Shown here in pieces: positions 48,096-56,123 of a stretch of DNA of 64,000 bases. The notes below the pieces were generated by a model. The model was not told the DNA's origin. It saw only the letters and a list, made by a program, of their open reading frames with translations, and searched no databases. Position 1 is the first letter of the stretch. Every line of letters begins with the position of its first letter. Both the position numbers and the translations under genes were made by a program. Location: positions 904,033 through 968,032 of the forward strand of contig NZ_CAMPOV010000001.1 in assembly GCF_946892675.1 (NCBI RefSeq), read 5' to 3'. Source of the stretch: Arthrobacter sp. Marseille-P9274. GTDB lineage: Bacteria; Actinomycetota; Actinomycetes; Actinomycetales; Micrococcaceae.

Positions 48096-49510
48096 GCGGC
48101 GTCTGGTGCGAGGCGGGCTGGATCCGCGGCCGCGGCGTGCTCGAGGGCGTCCGGCTGGAGGTCGACGCGAGCGGAATCGTGACCCGGATGAAGACCGGCA
48201 CGAAGCCGGAGCCCGCCGACGTCCGGCTGTCCGGAGTGGCATTCCCGGCGGCGGCGAATGCGCACTCGCACGCCTTCCACCGGGTGCTGCGCGGCCGCAC
48301 CCACGACATGGGAGTGGGCAGTTTCTGGAGCTGGCGCGAGCAGATGTACAAGGCCGCCGGTGCGCTGACGCCCGAGGTCTACGAGCAGCTGGCCACTGCG
48401 GTCTTCGCCGAGATGGTCGTTGCCGGCTTCACCAGCGTGGCGGAATTCCACTACGTCCACCACCGGCCGGACGGCACCCCCTACGGCCCGGAGTCCGGCG
48501 GCGAACATGCGATGGAGCTCGCGCTGGCCCGGGCGGCGGTGAACGCGCGGATCCGGCTGACGCTCCTCGACACCTGCTACCTGGCTGGCGGCATCGGCCA
48601 GCCGCTGGCGCCCGAGCAGGCCCGGTTCGGGGACGCCGATGCGCAGGCGTGGCTGACCCGGCTGCAGTCGCTGCGCGAGACGGTGGCGCGGAAGTTCGGG
48701 CCGGACCAGGTCACGGTCGGCGCGGCCCTGCACTCCGTCCGCGGGGTGCCGGCCGAGGCGCTGCCGGACATCGCCGAACAGCTTCCAGCGGACCTGCCGC
48801 TGCACATCCACCTGTCGGAGCAGCCTGCCGAGAACCAGGCGTGCCTGCAGGCCACCGGCATGACGCCGACGGCCCTGCTCCACCGGCACGGCCTGCTCAC
48901 CGACCGCCTCAGCGCCGTGCATGCGACGCACCTGACCGAGGCGGACATCGCGCTGCTCGGCCGCGCCCATGCCACCATCGTGATGTGCCCGACGACCGAA
49001 GCGGACCTCGCGGACGGGATCGGCCCCGCCGCGAAGCTGCGGGACGCGGGCGCCCGGATCGCCCTCGGCACGGACCAGCACGCCGTCGTCGACCCCTGGC
49101 TGGAGATGCGCGCGCTGGAACACGGCGAACGGCTGCGCTCCGGCCAGCGTGGCTGGTTCCGGCCCGAGGACCTCCATCAGTCGGCCACGGACAGCGGCGC
49201 CCTGTCGCTCGGGCGGAAATCGGCGGGCTTCCGGCCGGGCAGCTACGCCGACCTGATGGCGGTGGACCCGGCCAGCGTGCGCACCGTCGGCTCCCGGCCC
49301 GACCAGCTCGCCCTCACGGCCACCGCGCAGGATGTTACCGCCGTCGTCGTGAGCGGACGGCTGGCCGCGCGCCACGGAATACACGCCACGCTGGGCGATC
49401 CCGCACGGCTGCTGGCCGCGGCGATCGAGCGGGTGGACGACGCCGGTGCGCGGGCCGTAGGCCGGCACGGCGAGCCTTCGGTCTCCGCGGCGGACGGCGT
49501 CTCGGCATGA
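48092..49510 (+). CDS. hutF: Formimidoylglutamate deiminase
   Basis: 472-residue amidohydrolase-superfamily enzyme converting N-formimino-L-glutamate to N-formyl-L-glutamate and ammonia. Metal-site motif NAHSHAFHRVLRG, then FHYVHHRPDGTPY, LHIHLSEQPAENQAC and GTDQHAVVDPWLEMR, all specific for HutF. The GTG start overlaps the previous stop (GTGA) and its own stop overlaps the hutI ATG (ATGA). Its presence shows that this organism uses the five-step formylglutamate route. Confidence 0.94.
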   Translation: MSGVWCEAGWIRGRGVLEGVRLEVDASGIVTRMKTGTKPEPADVRLSGVAFPAAANAHSHAFHRVLRGRTHDMGVGSFWSWREQMYKAAGALTPEVYEQLATAVFAEMVVAGFTSVAEFHYVHHRPDGTPYGPESGGEHAMELALARAAVNARIRLTLLDTCYLAGGIGQPLAPEQARFGDADAQAWLTRLQSLRETVARKFGPDQVTVGAALHSVRGVPAEALPDIAEQLPADLPLHIHLSEQPAENQACLQATGMTPTALLHRHGLLTDRLSAVHATHLTEADIALLGRAHATIVMCPTTEADLADGIGPAAKLRDAGARIALGTDQHAVVDPWLEMRALEHGERLRSGQRGWFRPEDLHQSATDSGALSLGRKSAGFRPGSYADLMAVDPASVRTVGSRPDQLALTATAQDVTAVVVSGRLAARHGIHATLGDPARLLAAAIERVDDAGARAVGRHGEPSVSAADGVSA

Positions 49511-50736
49511 CCCGGCCGTCGACGCTGATCACGAACATAGGGGAACTCACAACCGTGGACCCAGCCCGCGGCGCGGAGGGCGTGCTGCGGAATGCCGCCG
49601 TCGTGATGGAGGGTGAGCGGATCAGCTGGCTCGGCTCCGCGGCGGACGCGCCGGACGCGGACTCGCGGTTCGACGCCGAGGGCCGAGCCCTGCTGCCGGG
49701 CTGGGTGGACTCGCACACCCACCTGGTTTTCGCCGGGGACCGGACGGCCGAATTCGAGGCCCGGATGGCGGGGCAGGACTACGCCGCCGGCGGGATCGCG
49801 GTGACGGTGGCTGCCACCCGCGGGGCCAGCGACTACGACCTGACCCGGCTCCTGCTGGGCCGCGCCGCGGAGGCCGTCGCCGGCGGCACCACCTACCTGG
49901 AGACCAAGACGGGCTACGGGCTCTCGGTCGAGCAGGAGGCCCGCAGCGCCCGGATCGCCTCCACCGTGGCGGACCAGGTGACCTACCTGGGCGCCCACCT
50001 GGTGCCGGCGGGCGCGGACGCGGACGAGTACACCGAGCTGGTCTGCGGCGGAATGCTGGCGGCGGTGCGCCCCTACGTGCAGTGGGCTGACGTCTTCTGC
50101 GAGCGCGGCGCGTTCACCGAGGAGCAGTCGCGCCGGGTACTCGCGGCCTGCCGGGACGCCGGGCTGGGCCTGCGGGTGCACGGCAACCAGCTGGGCGAGG
50201 GGCCCGGCGTGCAGCTGGCTGTCGAGTTCGCAGCCGCCAGCGTTGACCACGTCAATTACCTGACCGACGTCGACGTGGACGCGCTCGCGGGCACGTGGTC
50301 CGGCTGGGACACCCGCGGCGGGACGGGGGAGCGGGGCACCGTGGCTACCTGCCTGCCGGCCTGCGACCTGTCCACCCGCCAGCCGCTGGCCCGCGGACGC
50401 AGGCTGCTCGACGCCGGCGTCGAGATCGCGCTGGCCTCCAACTGCAATCCCGGCACCTCGTACACGAGTTCGATGAACTACTGCGTGGCCACGGCCGTGC
50501 TGCAGATGGGGTTGAGCGTGCACGAAGCTGTCCGTGCGGCGACCTATGGCGGCGCGCTGGCGCTGGGCCGGCACAGGGGGTCGGACGAGGACGGCCTGCG
50601 CGCGGTGGGATCGGTCGCCGTCGGACACCGCGCCGACCTGCACCTGCTCAACGCACCGTCCGTGACGCACCTGGCCTACCGGCCGGGCATGCCGCTGACC
50701 GCGGCCGTGTGGCGGGCCGGCGAACGGGCTGTCTGA
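49507..50736 (+). CDS. hutI: Imidazolonepropionase
   Basis: 409-residue metal-dependent amidohydrolase that opens the imidazolone ring to give N-formimino-L-glutamate. GWVDSHTHLVFAGDR provides the metal HxH, AGGTTYLETKTGYGLS is the substrate loop, LRVHGNQLGEG and ALASNCNPGTSYTSSM complete the site. Last gene of the run; ATG overlaps the hutF stop by four bases (ATGA). Confidence 0.95.
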   Translation: MTRPSTLITNIGELTTVDPARGAEGVLRNAAVVMEGERISWLGSAADAPDADSRFDAEGRALLPGWVDSHTHLVFAGDRTAEFEARMAGQDYAAGGIAVTVAATRGASDYDLTRLLLGRAAEAVAGGTTYLETKTGYGLSVEQEARSARIASTVADQVTYLGAHLVPAGADADEYTELVCGGMLAAVRPYVQWADVFCERGAFTEEQSRRVLAACRDAGLGLRVHGNQLGEGPGVQLAVEFAAASVDHVNYLTDVDVDALAGTWSGWDTRGGTGERGTVATCLPACDLSTRQPLARGRRLLDAGVEIALASNCNPGTSYTSSMNYCVATAVLQMGLSVHEAVRAATYGGALALGRHRGSDEDGLRAVGSVAVGHRADLHLLNAPSVTHLAYRPGMPLTAAVWRAGERAV

Positions 50737-50836
50737 GCCCCTTGCGGGACAGTCCCGCGCTGGCGAGCGGGCGGACTGATCCCTTCCCCGGGATAGCCCC
50801 GCGCCGGCTACGGGGTTCATCAGGTCGGCCGACTGG

Positions 50837-51436
50837 CTATGGGGTCCAGTCCGGGTCGCGGCCTGCCAGACCCAGGGTGCGGTCCAGTAGCCGGGCATCC
50901 TCCGGCACCTCGACCACCGGCCCGAACACGCCCTCCCGGGCGGCCGGTTCCTCCGTGGACTGCAGGACGAAACCGTGGACCGCCTTCAGGCTGACCGGAT
51001 CACAGCTGAAGGGCTGGTCCGTGCCGCGGGAGAGATCCCACCCGTGGAGAACCAGCTCGTCCAAGGCGACCAGCCCCATCACCTCGGCGGGCAAGGTGAC
51101 GCCGCCGGCCCGCGCCATGCCCTCCCAAGCGGCAGGTTCGGCCCACGCCGCCGTCAGCTCATCGAGTCGTTGAGGAAGGAGGCGGCGCCAGTCCGGATCC
51201 AGCCGCACGCCCGAGCCCCACATCTCCGCGGGAGATCCCGCTAGCCCGTCGTCGTAGCCGGCCTCCAGGGACGCCTTCGTCGCCGCGTCGCGGAAGGCGA
51301 CGGTGAGTCCCATGAAATGGTCCAGCAGGTCCCCGACGGTCTTCCCTTCGCATGGCGTCGCAGCGTCCAGCTGACGGTCCTGGATGCCCACGGCCAACAT
51401 GGCAACCTCGCGCGCTGCAGGAACTAGATCGATCAT
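50837..51436 (-). CDS. TIGR03086/DinB-like metal-binding protein
   Basis: 199 residues, four-helix DinB/maleylpyruvate-isomerase-like fold. TPCEGKTVGDLLDHFMGL carries the first metal His, and ELVLHGWDLSRGT carries the HxWD-type C-terminal motif that gives the family its third metal ligand. Family members include mycothiol-dependent enzymes in actinobacteria, but most have no assigned reaction. It is convergent with the hutI end. Confidence 0.82.
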   Translation of the reverse strand: MIDLVPAAREVAMLAVGIQDRQLDAATPCEGKTVGDLLDHFMGLTVAFRDAATKASLEAGYDDGLAGSPAEMWGSGVRLDPDWRRLLPQRLDELTAAWAEPAAWEGMARAGGVTLPAEVMGLVALDELVLHGWDLSRGTDQPFSCDPVSLKAVHGFVLQSTEEPAAREGVFGPVVEVPEDARLLDRTLGLAGRDPDWTP

Positions 51437-51520
51437 GCCGGGTGCCTCCTCGGACGCTCGCCTGCCGTTGCTCCAGTGTGGCCGCGGGCCACGCGGGCCG
51501 CAAGTGCCTCAACGCCCGGC

Positions 51521-51692
51521 CTGCGAGAGGAACATGCGCGCCGTTCCCGAGCACCCGGACCGCCCGTGGCTCGAGAGCGGATCGCGGGAAGTGGAGCCAA
51601 CCCTGACTGCGCGAGGTAGATGCCCGCCGTTCCCGAGCATCCGGGCCGCCCGCGGCGCGAGAGCGGATCGCGGGAGGTGGCCGAACACCCTG
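51521..51692. repeat. Two diverged 86-bp tandem copies before the CPBP gene
   Basis: GCCGTTCCCGAGCA occurs at 51540 and 51626, inside two copies of an 86-bp unit that also share GAGAGCGGATCGCGGGA. The copies differ at perhaps one base in six. The spacer 51437-51741 has no gene that I can support. Confidence 0.8.
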
Positions 51693-51741
51693 CCTGCGCC
51701 GTATGCATGCCCCACAGCCGCCGGCTTGGCAAGATAGATCC

Positions 51742-52521
51742 ATGCAGAGCGAGACCGTGACGACCGGGGCGATGCCCCGCACCCGCAAGTACTACCGGGC
51801 CGAGATCCTGATCGTGCTCGGCCTCTCGCTGGGCCAGTCCGCCGTCTACTCCATCGTGAACCTGGCCGACAAGATGACCCGCGGCCCGCTGGCCTCGCAG
51901 ACCACGTCCCTGAACCCGGTGCTCAACGAGCGCGAGTTCTTCGACCTGCTCTACCAATTGCTCGGCATCTTCTTTGCCCTCGTGCCGGTGGCGCTGGTGG
52001 TGCTCCTGATGACCTCGCCCGGCAAGACAGCCTTCAGGAAGATCGGTTTCACCTTCTCCCGGCCGGGCATCGACTTCGGCCTCGGCTTCGGCCTGGCCGC
52101 CCTGATCGGCGCCGGCACCCTGGGCGTCTACGCTGCCGGACGGGCCCTGGGAATTACGACGGCGGTGGTCCCGGCTGCCCTCGACCAGTACTGGTGGACG
52201 GTTCCCGTGCTCATCCTCTCCGCCCTCCGCCACGCCGTCCTGGAGGAAGTCGTCATGGTCGGCTACCTGTTCGACCGGCTGGCCAAGCTTGGCTGGGGGA
52301 CCTGGACCGTCATCCTCACCAGCGCCGCGATCCGCGGCAGCTACCACCTCTACCAAGGGATCGGGCCCGGCGTCGGCAACTTCCTGATGGGCCTCATCTT
52401 CGGATACGCCTACACCCGGACCCGCCGCGTCATGCCGCTCGTCGTCGCCCACGCCCTCCTCGACATCGCCGGCTTCGTCGGCTACGCCCTCCTCGGCCCC
52501 GCCATCGGCATCGGCAACTGA
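51742..52521 (+). CDS. CPBP-type intramembrane protease-like protein
   Basis: 259 residues with about seven hydrophobic segments. The CPBP/Abi core is in the C-terminal half: HAVLEEVVMVGYLFDRL (motif 1 Glu-Glu), AAIRGSYHLYQGIGPGVGN (motif 2 His) and VVAHALLDIAG (motif 3 His/Asp). The arginine expected four residues after the motif-1 Glu pair is not obvious (EEVVMVGYL), so activity is uncertain. Members process prenylated or membrane proteins or act in bacteriocin immunity. Confidence 0.82.
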   Translation: MQSETVTTGAMPRTRKYYRAEILIVLGLSLGQSAVYSIVNLADKMTRGPLASQTTSLNPVLNEREFFDLLYQLLGIFFALVPVALVVLLMTSPGKTAFRKIGFTFSRPGIDFGLGFGLAALIGAGTLGVYAAGRALGITTAVVPAALDQYWWTVPVLILSALRHAVLEEVVMVGYLFDRLAKLGWGTWTVILTSAAIRGSYHLYQGIGPGVGNFLMGLIFGYAYTRTRRVMPLVVAHALLDIAGFVGYALLGPAIGIGN

Positions 52522-52583
52522 CCCACCCCATCCGCTCCCGCACCGACTCACGCAACCCCGCGGCGGGCTCAGCCGAAGCGGCC

Positions 52584-52642
52584 CGCTCCGTTTTGGCAGC
52601 GAGCTCCCACTCGAACTGGAGCCGCGCGGCCAAAACGGAGCG
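52584..52642. repeat. Palindromic repeat element, copy B
   Basis: 59 bp. Perfect 14-bp arms CGCTCCGTTTTGGC (52584-52597) and complement (52629-52642), with an inner hairpin at 52603-52622. Its reverse complement aligns without gaps over 59 bp to copy C, including AGTTCGA in the loop region. It lies between the convergent ends of the CPBP gene and the AbiEi-like gene. Confidence 0.85.
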
Positions 52643-52683
52643 TCATACCAAGCCGGAGCGGAAGACGCACGAAACAGTTGCCG

Positions 52684-53652
52684 CTACATATTGGTCCAGC
52701 TCTGGCTCCAACGATCCTGTGGGAGTCCCGCCTGGCGAAGGAGGGAGACCAAGCGCGGCGGCTCTTGGGAATCGGGCTGCCAGATGTCATCCCACATCCA
52801 GCGGGAAACCCGAATACCGGTGGCCCTGATGCGATCCTCACGCTTCTTCTCCCGAACAACTGCACCTGCGGGGGTGTCGCCCTTCAGATAGGCGTCCCGG
52901 GAGTACTTGACGGCCCCGTCGAACTCGCCTGCCAGTTTTTGGAGCGGCCAGAAGAAGTCCAGGATTCCGACCCTACTGCCCTGCGGATCATCGACCGGCC
53001 ACTGCAATTGCGGTTCCGGAAAGTGATTCACGTACATGAGAGCCCTTGAGTAGGACTCGCCGGCAGACTGCGCCGCCCCATTGGTAAAGGCCAGCACCTT
53101 CTCGACCCGGCGCCGTTTCGCAGGGGGCAGCATCGAAGCCAGAAACCGGAGCCGCTCAACGTCGAGGGCAGCAAGGCCGTGCCGGTCGTCGACTCGAAGG
53201 ACATGGTCCATTGCAGGCACGGCTTCCGCGAAGGGGCTGTTGGCGGCGATATCTATGACCGTCTGCGCTCGGGATGTCACTATATAGCCGCCATATGTGG
53301 TCAGCGGCTCAAGAAGCACGCACTGCTGGACGGCCACTCCCGAGCGTGTGCGTCCATGCGTACCATCGCGTGCCAGGACGTACACCAGGGGCGATCGGCG
53401 GATTACCGGAATGCCCCATAAAGCGGCGGCGGATTGCCGGATCAGTGCCCGGTCCCTCCTCCCGGTCCCGACAACAGCGTCGATGCGGACCCGCTGTTGC
53501 TCCCACCACGGCAGTTCTTCGAACGGCGCCGCCTCTGCATACACGCCGCGGCGGAGCCTAATGAGCTTTCCGATTCTGGCCTTGACCGCCAGCGCATGCC
53601 GGTCCTGGCCTGCTATTTCGACGTCTCGGGAATAGATGAGTCGCATGCCCAC
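52684..53652 (-). CDS. AbiEi-antitoxin-domain protein with C-terminal nuclease-like region
   Basis: 322 residues. N-terminal winged-helix AbiEi-like region: RHALAVKARIGKLIRLRRGVYAEAAPFEELPWWEQQ, then LIRQSAAALWGIPVI. The C-terminal part, KLAGEFDGAVKYSRDAYLKG followed by REKKREDRIRATGIRVSRWMWDD, looks like the DUF559/Vsr-type endonuclease-like ending often fused to such proteins. No AbiEii toxin gene is adjacent, so it is not a standard two-gene toxin-antitoxin pair. Palindromic copies B and C lie on either side. Starts at 53652 or 53646 are both possible. Confidence 0.75.
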   Translation of the reverse strand: MGMRLIYSRDVEIAGQDRHALAVKARIGKLIRLRRGVYAEAAPFEELPWWEQQRVRIDAVVGTGRRDRALIRQSAAALWGIPVIRRSPLVYVLARDGTHGRTRSGVAVQQCVLLEPLTTYGGYIVTSRAQTVIDIAANSPFAEAVPAMDHVLRVDDRHGLAALDVERLRFLASMLPPAKRRRVEKVLAFTNGAAQSAGESYSRALMYVNHFPEPQLQWPVDDPQGSRVGILDFFWPLQKLAGEFDGAVKYSRDAYLKGDTPAGAVVREKKREDRIRATGIRVSRWMWDDIWQPDSQEPPRLVSLLRQAGLPQDRWSQSWTNM

Positions 53653-53743
53653 AGCCTGCCGCCAGACAGAGCGGTAGGTGCATGGTCATGTCCGGGTCTG
53701 TGGATCCCGAGAGCCCCGGCGATCCTGTGTAGGCAGAATGCAA

Positions 53744-53806
53744 GAGGCTCCGTTTTGGTTGCTCCGCTCCAGTTCGAAGCGGAGCAGGCAACCAAAACGG
53801 AGCCTC
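53744..53806. repeat. Palindromic repeat element, copy C
   Basis: Perfect 19-bp arms GAGGCTCCGTTTTGGTTGC (53744-53762) and complement (53788-53806), with inner near-palindrome GCTCCAGTTCGAAGCGGAGC at 53766-53785. The 59-bp core 53746-53804 matches copy B in inverted orientation. It lies upstream of the AbiEi-like gene and just after the VOC gene end. Confidence 0.85.
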
Positions 53807-53835
53807 AGGCAGAAAAGGGGCGCGGGCGCCGGGAA

Positions 53836-54477
53836 CTAGAGCTCGACGATGCCGTTCGGGGTCTCGAAGCGCACGGACATGATGCCCGGCGTGCCGTTCG
53901 GTGCCGTCCAGGCGACCTTGATGTCGTCCAGGAGCGCGTCCACCGGCGTGCCCAGCCAGTCCGCCACCCGCGCCGAGGAGCCGGCGATGGTCAGGCCGAT
54001 CAGCTTGGCGGTCGCATCGTAGGCCTTGGACGGATGCAGGTCTTCCGTGCCCTCGTCCCAGCGCAGCATGTACGGCACCTGCGGGTCCGCGATCAGGCCC
54101 TTGATGCCGATCTGCTGCCAGGTCAGCTCCCGGCCGTCGGGGAACTTGCGATTGCCCGGGACGGCATGCCGGCCCAGCCTTTCCTCGAACGGCGCGAGGT
54201 CGTCGACCTCAACGCACCAGCCCATCCAGCCGCCGCCGGCCTCGGACCGGGCGCGCACCGCCTGGCCGAAGGGTGCCTTGTCCGACGCCGGGTGGGCCAG
54301 CACCTCGACGACCTCGAGATAGTGGTGGTCGGCAAGGGGGAAGATCGTGTTCCGGGTGCCGAAGCGGGGATGCACCCCGCCCTTGACTGCCTCGATGCCT
54401 AGGGCCGAGGCAATACGCTCGGTGGTGGCAGCCAGGCCATCGGGTTCACATGCATAGGAAACGTGGTCGAAACGCAT
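53836..54477 (-). CDS. VOC-family (glyoxalase-like) protein
   Basis: 213 residues with two beta-alpha-beta-beta-beta modules. It begins MRFDHVSYACEPDGLAATTERI and has FGTRNTIFPLADHHYLEVVEVL, the first-module pattern of the glyoxalase-like domain PF13468. Metal ligands appear to be His5 and Glu in LEVVEV. Reaction unknown. Its promoter lies in the shared region with the met operon, where a DtxR-like box is 36 bases before its start. Confidence 0.83.
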   Translation of the reverse strand: MRFDHVSYACEPDGLAATTERIASALGIEAVKGGVHPRFGTRNTIFPLADHHYLEVVEVLAHPASDKAPFGQAVRARSEAGGGWMGWCVEVDDLAPFEERLGRHAVPGNRKFPDGRELTWQQIGIKGLIADPQVPYMLRWDEGTEDLHPSKAYDATAKLIGLTIAGSSARVADWLGTPVDALLDDIKVAWTAPNGTPGIMSVRFETPNGIVEL

Positions 54478-54512
54478 AACTCATCTTGGCATTTTGTGAT
54501 GTGCCTCTCGAC

Positions 54513-54531
54513 TTAGGGTGGCCTAAGCTAC
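54513..54531. promoter_or_regulatory. Candidate DtxR/IdeR iron box
   Basis: TTAGGGTGGCCTAAGCTAC matches the IdeR/DtxR consensus TTAGGTTAGSCTAACCTAA at 15 of 19 positions. It lies in the divergent space, 36 bases before the VOC gene start and about 55 bases before the riboswitch. Which gene it controls cannot be told. Confidence 0.4.
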
Positions 54532-54584
54532 ATTCACACGCCGTCACATACTTGCCGATCCGCAGGCCTTCGCCGAACCTTGAT

Positions 54585-54690
54585 ACAGGTCATGAGTGCC
54601 AGCATCGAGCCCCGGCTTGCTGGCCGGCAACCCTCCAACCGCGGTGGGGTGCCCCGGGTGAAGACCTGGTTTCCGCCACCAGGCGCGAAG
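54585..54690 (+). ncRNA. SAM-IV-type riboswitch upstream of metY
   Basis: The core runs AGGTCATGAGTGCCAGC near 54587, then CCCCGGCTTGCTGGCCGGC, AACCCTCC, GCGGTGGGGTGCCCCGGGTG and the closing GACCT at 54663-54667 that pairs with AGGTC to form P1. This is the conserved SAM-I/SAM-IV core with the actinobacterial SAM-IV features; a further hairpin CCTGG...CCAGG (54665-54683) follows. It should sense S-adenosylmethionine and lower expression of metY-metX. The exact 3' limit of the aptamer is my estimate. Confidence 0.85.
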
Positions 54691-54770
54691 CAAGCGCGGG
54701 TCGCAACCTGCAGCCACGCCACCGGCGGCCGCAGTGCTGACCCCTTCATATCAGCGAGGGAGTTGCAGTT

Positions 54771-56090
54771 ATGTCCAACAACTGGTCATTCGAAACCCGT
54801 CAGATCCACGCCGGCCAGGAGCCGGATGCGGCAACCGGAGCCCGGGCGCTGCCGATCTACCAGACCACATCGTTCGTCTTCCCCAGCACCGACAGCGCGG
54901 CCGACCGCTTTGCGCTGCAGGAGCTGGCGCCCATCTACACCCGCATCGGGAACCCCACGCAGGAAGCCGTCGAAACCCGCATCGCCAGCCTCGAAGGCGG
55001 CGTCGGCGCGCTCCTGTTGTCCTCGGGCCAGGCCGCGTCCACGTTCTCCATCCTGAACTTGGCGGAGGCCGGAGACCACATCGTTGCCAGCCCGAGCCTC
55101 TACGGCGGCACCTACAACCTGTTCCAGAACACGCTGCGGAAGTTCGGCATTCAGGTGACCTTCGTGGCGGACCCGGACAACCTGGACCAGTGGCGCGCGG
55201 CCGTGCAGCCGAACACCAAGGCATTCTTCGGCGAAGTCGTCTCGAACCCGCGCCAGGATGTCCTGGACATCGAGGGCGTCAGCGCCGCCGCCCATGAGGC
55301 CGGCGTGCCGCTGATCGTCGACAACACCCTGTCCACCCCGTACCTGATCCGTCCGATCGAATGGGGCGCGGACATCGTCGTGCACTCCGCCACCAAGTAC
55401 CTGGGCGGCCACGGCAGCGCCATCGCCGGCGTCGTCGTGGACTCGGGCAACTTCGACTTCGCCAAGGACCCGGAGAGGTTCCCGGGCTTCAACACCCCGG
55501 ACGAGAGCTACAACGGCCTGGTCTTCGCCCGCGACCTCGGCGTCGGCGGCGCGCTCGGCGCGAACCTCGCCTACATCCTCAAGGCACGCGTCCAGCTGCT
55601 GCGCGACCTGGGCTCCTCGGTGGCACCGTTCAATGCCTTCCTCATCGCCCAGGGCCTGGAGACCTTGAGCCTGCGCGTGGAGCGGCACGTTTCCAACGCG
55701 CAGCAGGTGGCGCAGTGGTTGGAAAAGAACGACGCCGTCGAGTCCGTTGCGTACGCGGGGTTGCCTTCCAGCCCGTGGTACGACCGCGGCCGCAAGTACG
55801 GCCCGAAGGGAACCGGGGCCATCATCGCCTTCGAGATCTCCGGCGGACTCGAAGCCGGCAAGCGCTTCGTCGACGGACTGGAACTCCATTCGCACGTGGC
55901 TAACGTCGGTGACGTACGCTCGCTGGTGATCCACCCGGCGTCGACCACGCACGCGCAGCTGTCGCCGGAGGCCCAGGCCGCCGCCGGCGTCACCCCGGGC
56001 CTCGTCCGGCTCGCCGTCGGCATTGAACACATCGACGACATCATCGCGGACCTGGAAGCCGGTTTCCGCGCGGCCAAGGGCGCAGCCTAG
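54771..56090 (+). CDS. metY: O-acetylhomoserine sulfhydrylase (aminocarboxypropyltransferase)
   Basis: 439-residue PLP enzyme that makes homocysteine from O-acetyl-L-homoserine and sulfide (or methionine with methanethiol). FETRQIHAGQEPDAATGARALPIYQTTSFVF is the typical opening; PLP lysine is Lys209 in VVHSATKYLGGHG; SLVIHPASTTHAQL near the C-terminus binds the substrate carboxylate. GAGGGAG lies before the ATG, about 80 bases after the riboswitch core. Confidence 0.95.
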   Translation: MSNNWSFETRQIHAGQEPDAATGARALPIYQTTSFVFPSTDSAADRFALQELAPIYTRIGNPTQEAVETRIASLEGGVGALLLSSGQAASTFSILNLAEAGDHIVASPSLYGGTYNLFQNTLRKFGIQVTFVADPDNLDQWRAAVQPNTKAFFGEVVSNPRQDVLDIEGVSAAAHEAGVPLIVDNTLSTPYLIRPIEWGADIVVHSATKYLGGHGSAIAGVVVDSGNFDFAKDPERFPGFNTPDESYNGLVFARDLGVGGALGANLAYILKARVQLLRDLGSSVAPFNAFLIAQGLETLSLRVERHVSNAQQVAQWLEKNDAVESVAYAGLPSSPWYDRGRKYGPKGTGAIIAFEISGGLEAGKRFVDGLELHSHVANVGDVRSLVIHPASTTHAQLSPEAQAAAGVTPGLVRLAVGIEHIDDIIADLEAGFRAAKGAA

Positions 56091-56123
56091 GCGCTTAGAG
56101 ATGAAGGAATCACGGGCATCACT

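Noticed and set aside
47872-49506. Upstream extension of the hutI frame
   Set aside because: It overlaps the M20 and hutF genes in another frame; hutI has a coupled ATGA start at 49507 and a normal family length from there.
52684-53652. A complete AbiE toxin-antitoxin pair
   Set aside because: Only the AbiEi-like protein is present; there is no AbiEii nucleotidyltransferase gene on either side.
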